A DNA stretch of 8,390 nt from Jatrophihabitans sp. GTDB lineage: Bacteria > Actinomycetota > Actinomycetes > Mycobacteriales > Jatrophihabitantaceae. Position numbers and translations under genes: made by a program. Numbering within the stretch: the first letter of the stretch is position 1; each line of letters opens with the position of its first letter. The stretch is from positions 1-8,390 of the forward strand of contig JAOPVG010000270.1 in NCBI GenBank assembly GCA_025966255.1, in the 5' to 3' direction. This document shows positions 6,945-8,390 of this stretch, in pieces. The notes beneath the pieces are model-generated. The model did no database searches, was not told where the DNA came from, and worked only from the letters and a program-made list of their open reading frames with translations.

Positions 6945-7715
6945 TCAGCGGCCGGGCGACGACGCGGCGGCAGCGCTGGACAAGGACGAGTGGGCGTTGC
7001 CACCCAGATAGAGGCGGGCGACCTCGGGGTTGGTCAGCAGATCGGCGCCCCGGTCGACCAACCGCACGACACCCGTCTCCAACACCGCACCGAAATCGGA
7101 CGCGGCGAGCCCCGAGCGGGCATTCTGCTCCACGAGCAGAACGGTGCGGCCCTGCTCGGCCAAGCGCCGGATGCTGGCGAACACCTGCGTCCGCGACTTC
7201 GGGTCGAGACCGATCGACGGCTCGTCGAGCAGGATGAGCCCTGGATCGAGCACCAGGGTGCGGGCAAGTTCCACCTGCTTTTGCTCCCCGCCGGACAGTG
7301 ATCCGGCCGGCTCGCGGGCGCGCTCCCGACAGATGGCGAAGACATCGGCGGCGGCCTCGACGCGACGGCGGACTTCCTTCTGGTCGGGCATCGCGTACCC
7401 GCCCATCAGCAGGTTGTCCCAGACCGTCATGGCCGGGAAGAGGCTGCGGTCCTGCGGGACGTGCACGATGCCGCGCAGCAAGCGGTCCCGCGGCGCGAGC
7501 TTGTTCAACTCCTCGCCGCGAAAGCTCACCGTCCCGCTACGCGGGCGCAGCAGGCCGCTTACACACTTGAGCACGGTGCTCTTGCCGGCGCCGTTCGGGC
7601 CGATCAGGCAGGTGACAGTGCCAGGTGCGACCTCGAGGTCGACGCCCTTGAGGATGTCGCCGGCGCCGTAGCCGGCCACCACCGACCGTAGGGTCAGGAT
7701 CGGACTGCTCATCAT
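6945..7715 (-). CDS. livF: LivF-type ATP-binding protein of a branched-chain amino acid family (HAAT) ABC importer
   Basis: This is one of the two cytoplasmic ATPases that power a HAAT-family importer for amino acids, amides, urea or related small polar compounds. The 256-residue chain has Walker A GPNGAGKST (39-47), Q-loop VPQD (Q88), signature LSGGE (140-144), Walker B LILLDEPSIGLDP (160-172) and the VEQN switch (195-198) typical of LivF, where LivG has VEHDM. The canonical chain ends near YLGG, and a Ser/Ala-rich tail of about 17 residues follows. It overlaps the livG stop (ATGA). There are two tandem ATGs: the first, at 7715, is only 1 base after a GGGAG, and the second, at 7712, is 4 bases after it, so the second may be the true start. 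The symbol marks family membership. Whether the cargo is a branched-chain amino acid is doubtful given the neighbours. Confidence 0.95.
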   Translation of the reverse strand: MMSSPILTLRSVVAGYGAGDILKGVDLEVAPGTVTCLIGPNGAGKSTVLKCVSGLLRPRSGTVSFRGEELNKLAPRDRLLRGIVHVPQDRSLFPAMTVWDNLLMGGYAMPDQKEVRRRVEAAADVFAICRERAREPAGSLSGGEQKQVELARTLVLDPGLILLDEPSIGLDPKSRTQVFASIRRLAEQGRTVLLVEQNARSGLAASDFGAVLETGVVRLVDRGADLLTNPEVARLYLGGNAHSSLSSAAAASSPGR

Positions 7716-8390
7716 GCTCCCAGGTATGCGTCGAGGACGGCCGGATTGCGCTGTACCTCGTCCGGCGGGCCCACGAAGATCTCCTGGCCCTGGTCCAGCA
7801 CGATCACCGGATCGCAGAGCCGCATCACGAAGTTCATGTCGTGCTCGACGATGAGGAACGTGATGCCTGTGGCGTTCAGGTCGCGGATGTGCTGCTCCTT
7901 CGTTTCGATCAGCACCGGTTTGACGCCCGCGGTCGGCTCGTCCAGCAGGACCAGCTTCGGTTTGCTCATCAGCACCGCCGCAAACTCCAGCAGCTTGCGC
8001 TGCCCGTAGGACAGCTCGCTGGCGTACAGGTCGGCAATGTGGTCGAGTCGGAACTCGGCGAGCAGTTCTCCGGCGCGGGCGGCGTCACGAGCACTGACGC
8101 GGCGCCCGAACAGCTGGGTCCACGTGAACCCCCCCGCTACGACGAGGTTCTCCTGCACGGTCAGGTGCGAGAAGACCCGCGCCTGCTGGAAGGTCCGTGA
8201 CAAACCGTGCCGGTACAGCGCCGCCGGCTTGGCGCCGGTGACGTCCCGTCCGGCGAACCGGATGCTGCCCCGGTCGGGCCGCAGGTAACCGGTGATGACG
8301 TTGAACAGGGTCGTCTTGCCGGAGCCGTTCGGGCCGATGAGCGCGGTGATCGAGTCCTCGGCGACCGAGAAGGACGCGTCCTGTACGGCG
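7712..8390 (-). CDS. livG: LivG-type ATP-binding protein of the same HAAT ABC importer (5' end outside window)
   Basis: This is the partner ATPase of LivF. The reading frame is open to the right edge, giving 225 visible residues and probably lacking about the first 15-25. Walker A GPNGSGKTT is at visible residues 19-27. RTFQQARVF carries the Q-loop, and LSYGQRKLLEFA is the LivG-style signature. Walker B is LVLLDEPTAGVKP and the switch is VEHDM, as is usual for LivG. The chain ends at the usual YLG plus one residue. A TTG at 8203-8201 could be mistaken for a start, but it falls inside the conserved RTFQ region, after Walker A, so it is internal. The stop overlaps the livF start by 4 bases. The permease genes (livH, livM) and the periplasmic or lipoprotein binding protein are not in the window and would be expected further right. 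Confidence 0.95.
   Translation of the reverse strand, partial: AVQDASFSVAEDSITALIGPNGSGKTTLFNVITGYLRPDRGSIRFAGRDVTGAKPAALYRHGLSRTFQQARVFSHLTVQENLVVAGGFTWTQLFGRRVSARDAARAGELLAEFRLDHIADLYASELSYGQRKLLEFAAVLMSKPKLVLLDEPTAGVKPVLIETKEQHIRDLNATGITFLIVEHDMNFVMRLCDPVIVLDQGQEIFVGPPDEVQRNPAVLDAYLGA

Noticed and set aside
7712..8203. livG as a complete 163-residue gene starting at 8203
   Set aside because: That codon is an internal TTG in the conserved RTFQ region. The frame continues upstream with an intact Walker A to the window edge.

Overview
The window is a GC-rich stretch (roughly two-thirds G+C by eye) from a bacterium. The composition, the GTG and TTG starts, the strong G/C bias at third codon positions and the protein style all point to an actinobacterium (Pseudonocardia/Streptomyces/Frankia-like breadth). 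I cannot name a genus. No rRNA, tRNA, CRISPR array, IS element or phage gene is visible, and no intergenic gap exceeds 26 bases.

All eight genes lie on the minus strand and read right to left as what looks like one operon, open at both ends of the window. In transcription order they are: (1) a LivG-type ABC ATPase, 5' end off the right edge; (2) a LivF-type ABC ATPase; (3) a beta-hydroxyacid dehydrogenase (3-hydroxyisobutyrate dehydrogenase/glyoxylate-succinic semialdehyde reductase superfamily); (4) an M24 'pita-bread' hydrolase of creatinase/aminopeptidase P fold with one metal-ligand Asp replaced by Cys; (5) an NAD(P)+ aldehyde dehydrogenase of succinate-semialdehyde dehydrogenase type; (6) a small VOC/glyoxalase-fold metalloprotein; (7) a 729-residue fusion of the alpha and beta subunits of a thiamine-diphosphate 2-oxoacid/acetoin dehydrogenase E1; (8) the N-terminal part of the lipoyl E2 acyltransferase, 3' end off the left edge. 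Five of the seven junctions overlap by 4 to 8 bases (ATGA, GTGA, ATGGTGA, ATGA, ATGGCTGA). The other two are 24 and 26 bases and carry good ribosome-binding sites.

As a unit this reads as uptake plus catabolism of one small organic compound. A branched-chain-amino-acid-type (HAAT) ABC importer brings it in. The M24 enzyme probably breaks a C-N or similar bond. The hydroxyacid and aldehyde dehydrogenases form an alcohol-to-semialdehyde-to-acid pair. The VOC protein, E1 fusion and E2 probably convert a 2-oxo acid or an acetoin-like ketone to an acyl-CoA. The substrate cannot be read from the sequence, and this enzyme combination does not match a textbook pathway I can name. The most unusual details are the Cys-for-Asp ligand change in the M24 enzyme, the non-canonical active-site loop in the E1 alpha half, and the VOC gene locked by overlaps between the aldehyde dehydrogenase and E1. 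The importer permeases, the binding protein, the promoter and any E3 would have to lie outside the window.
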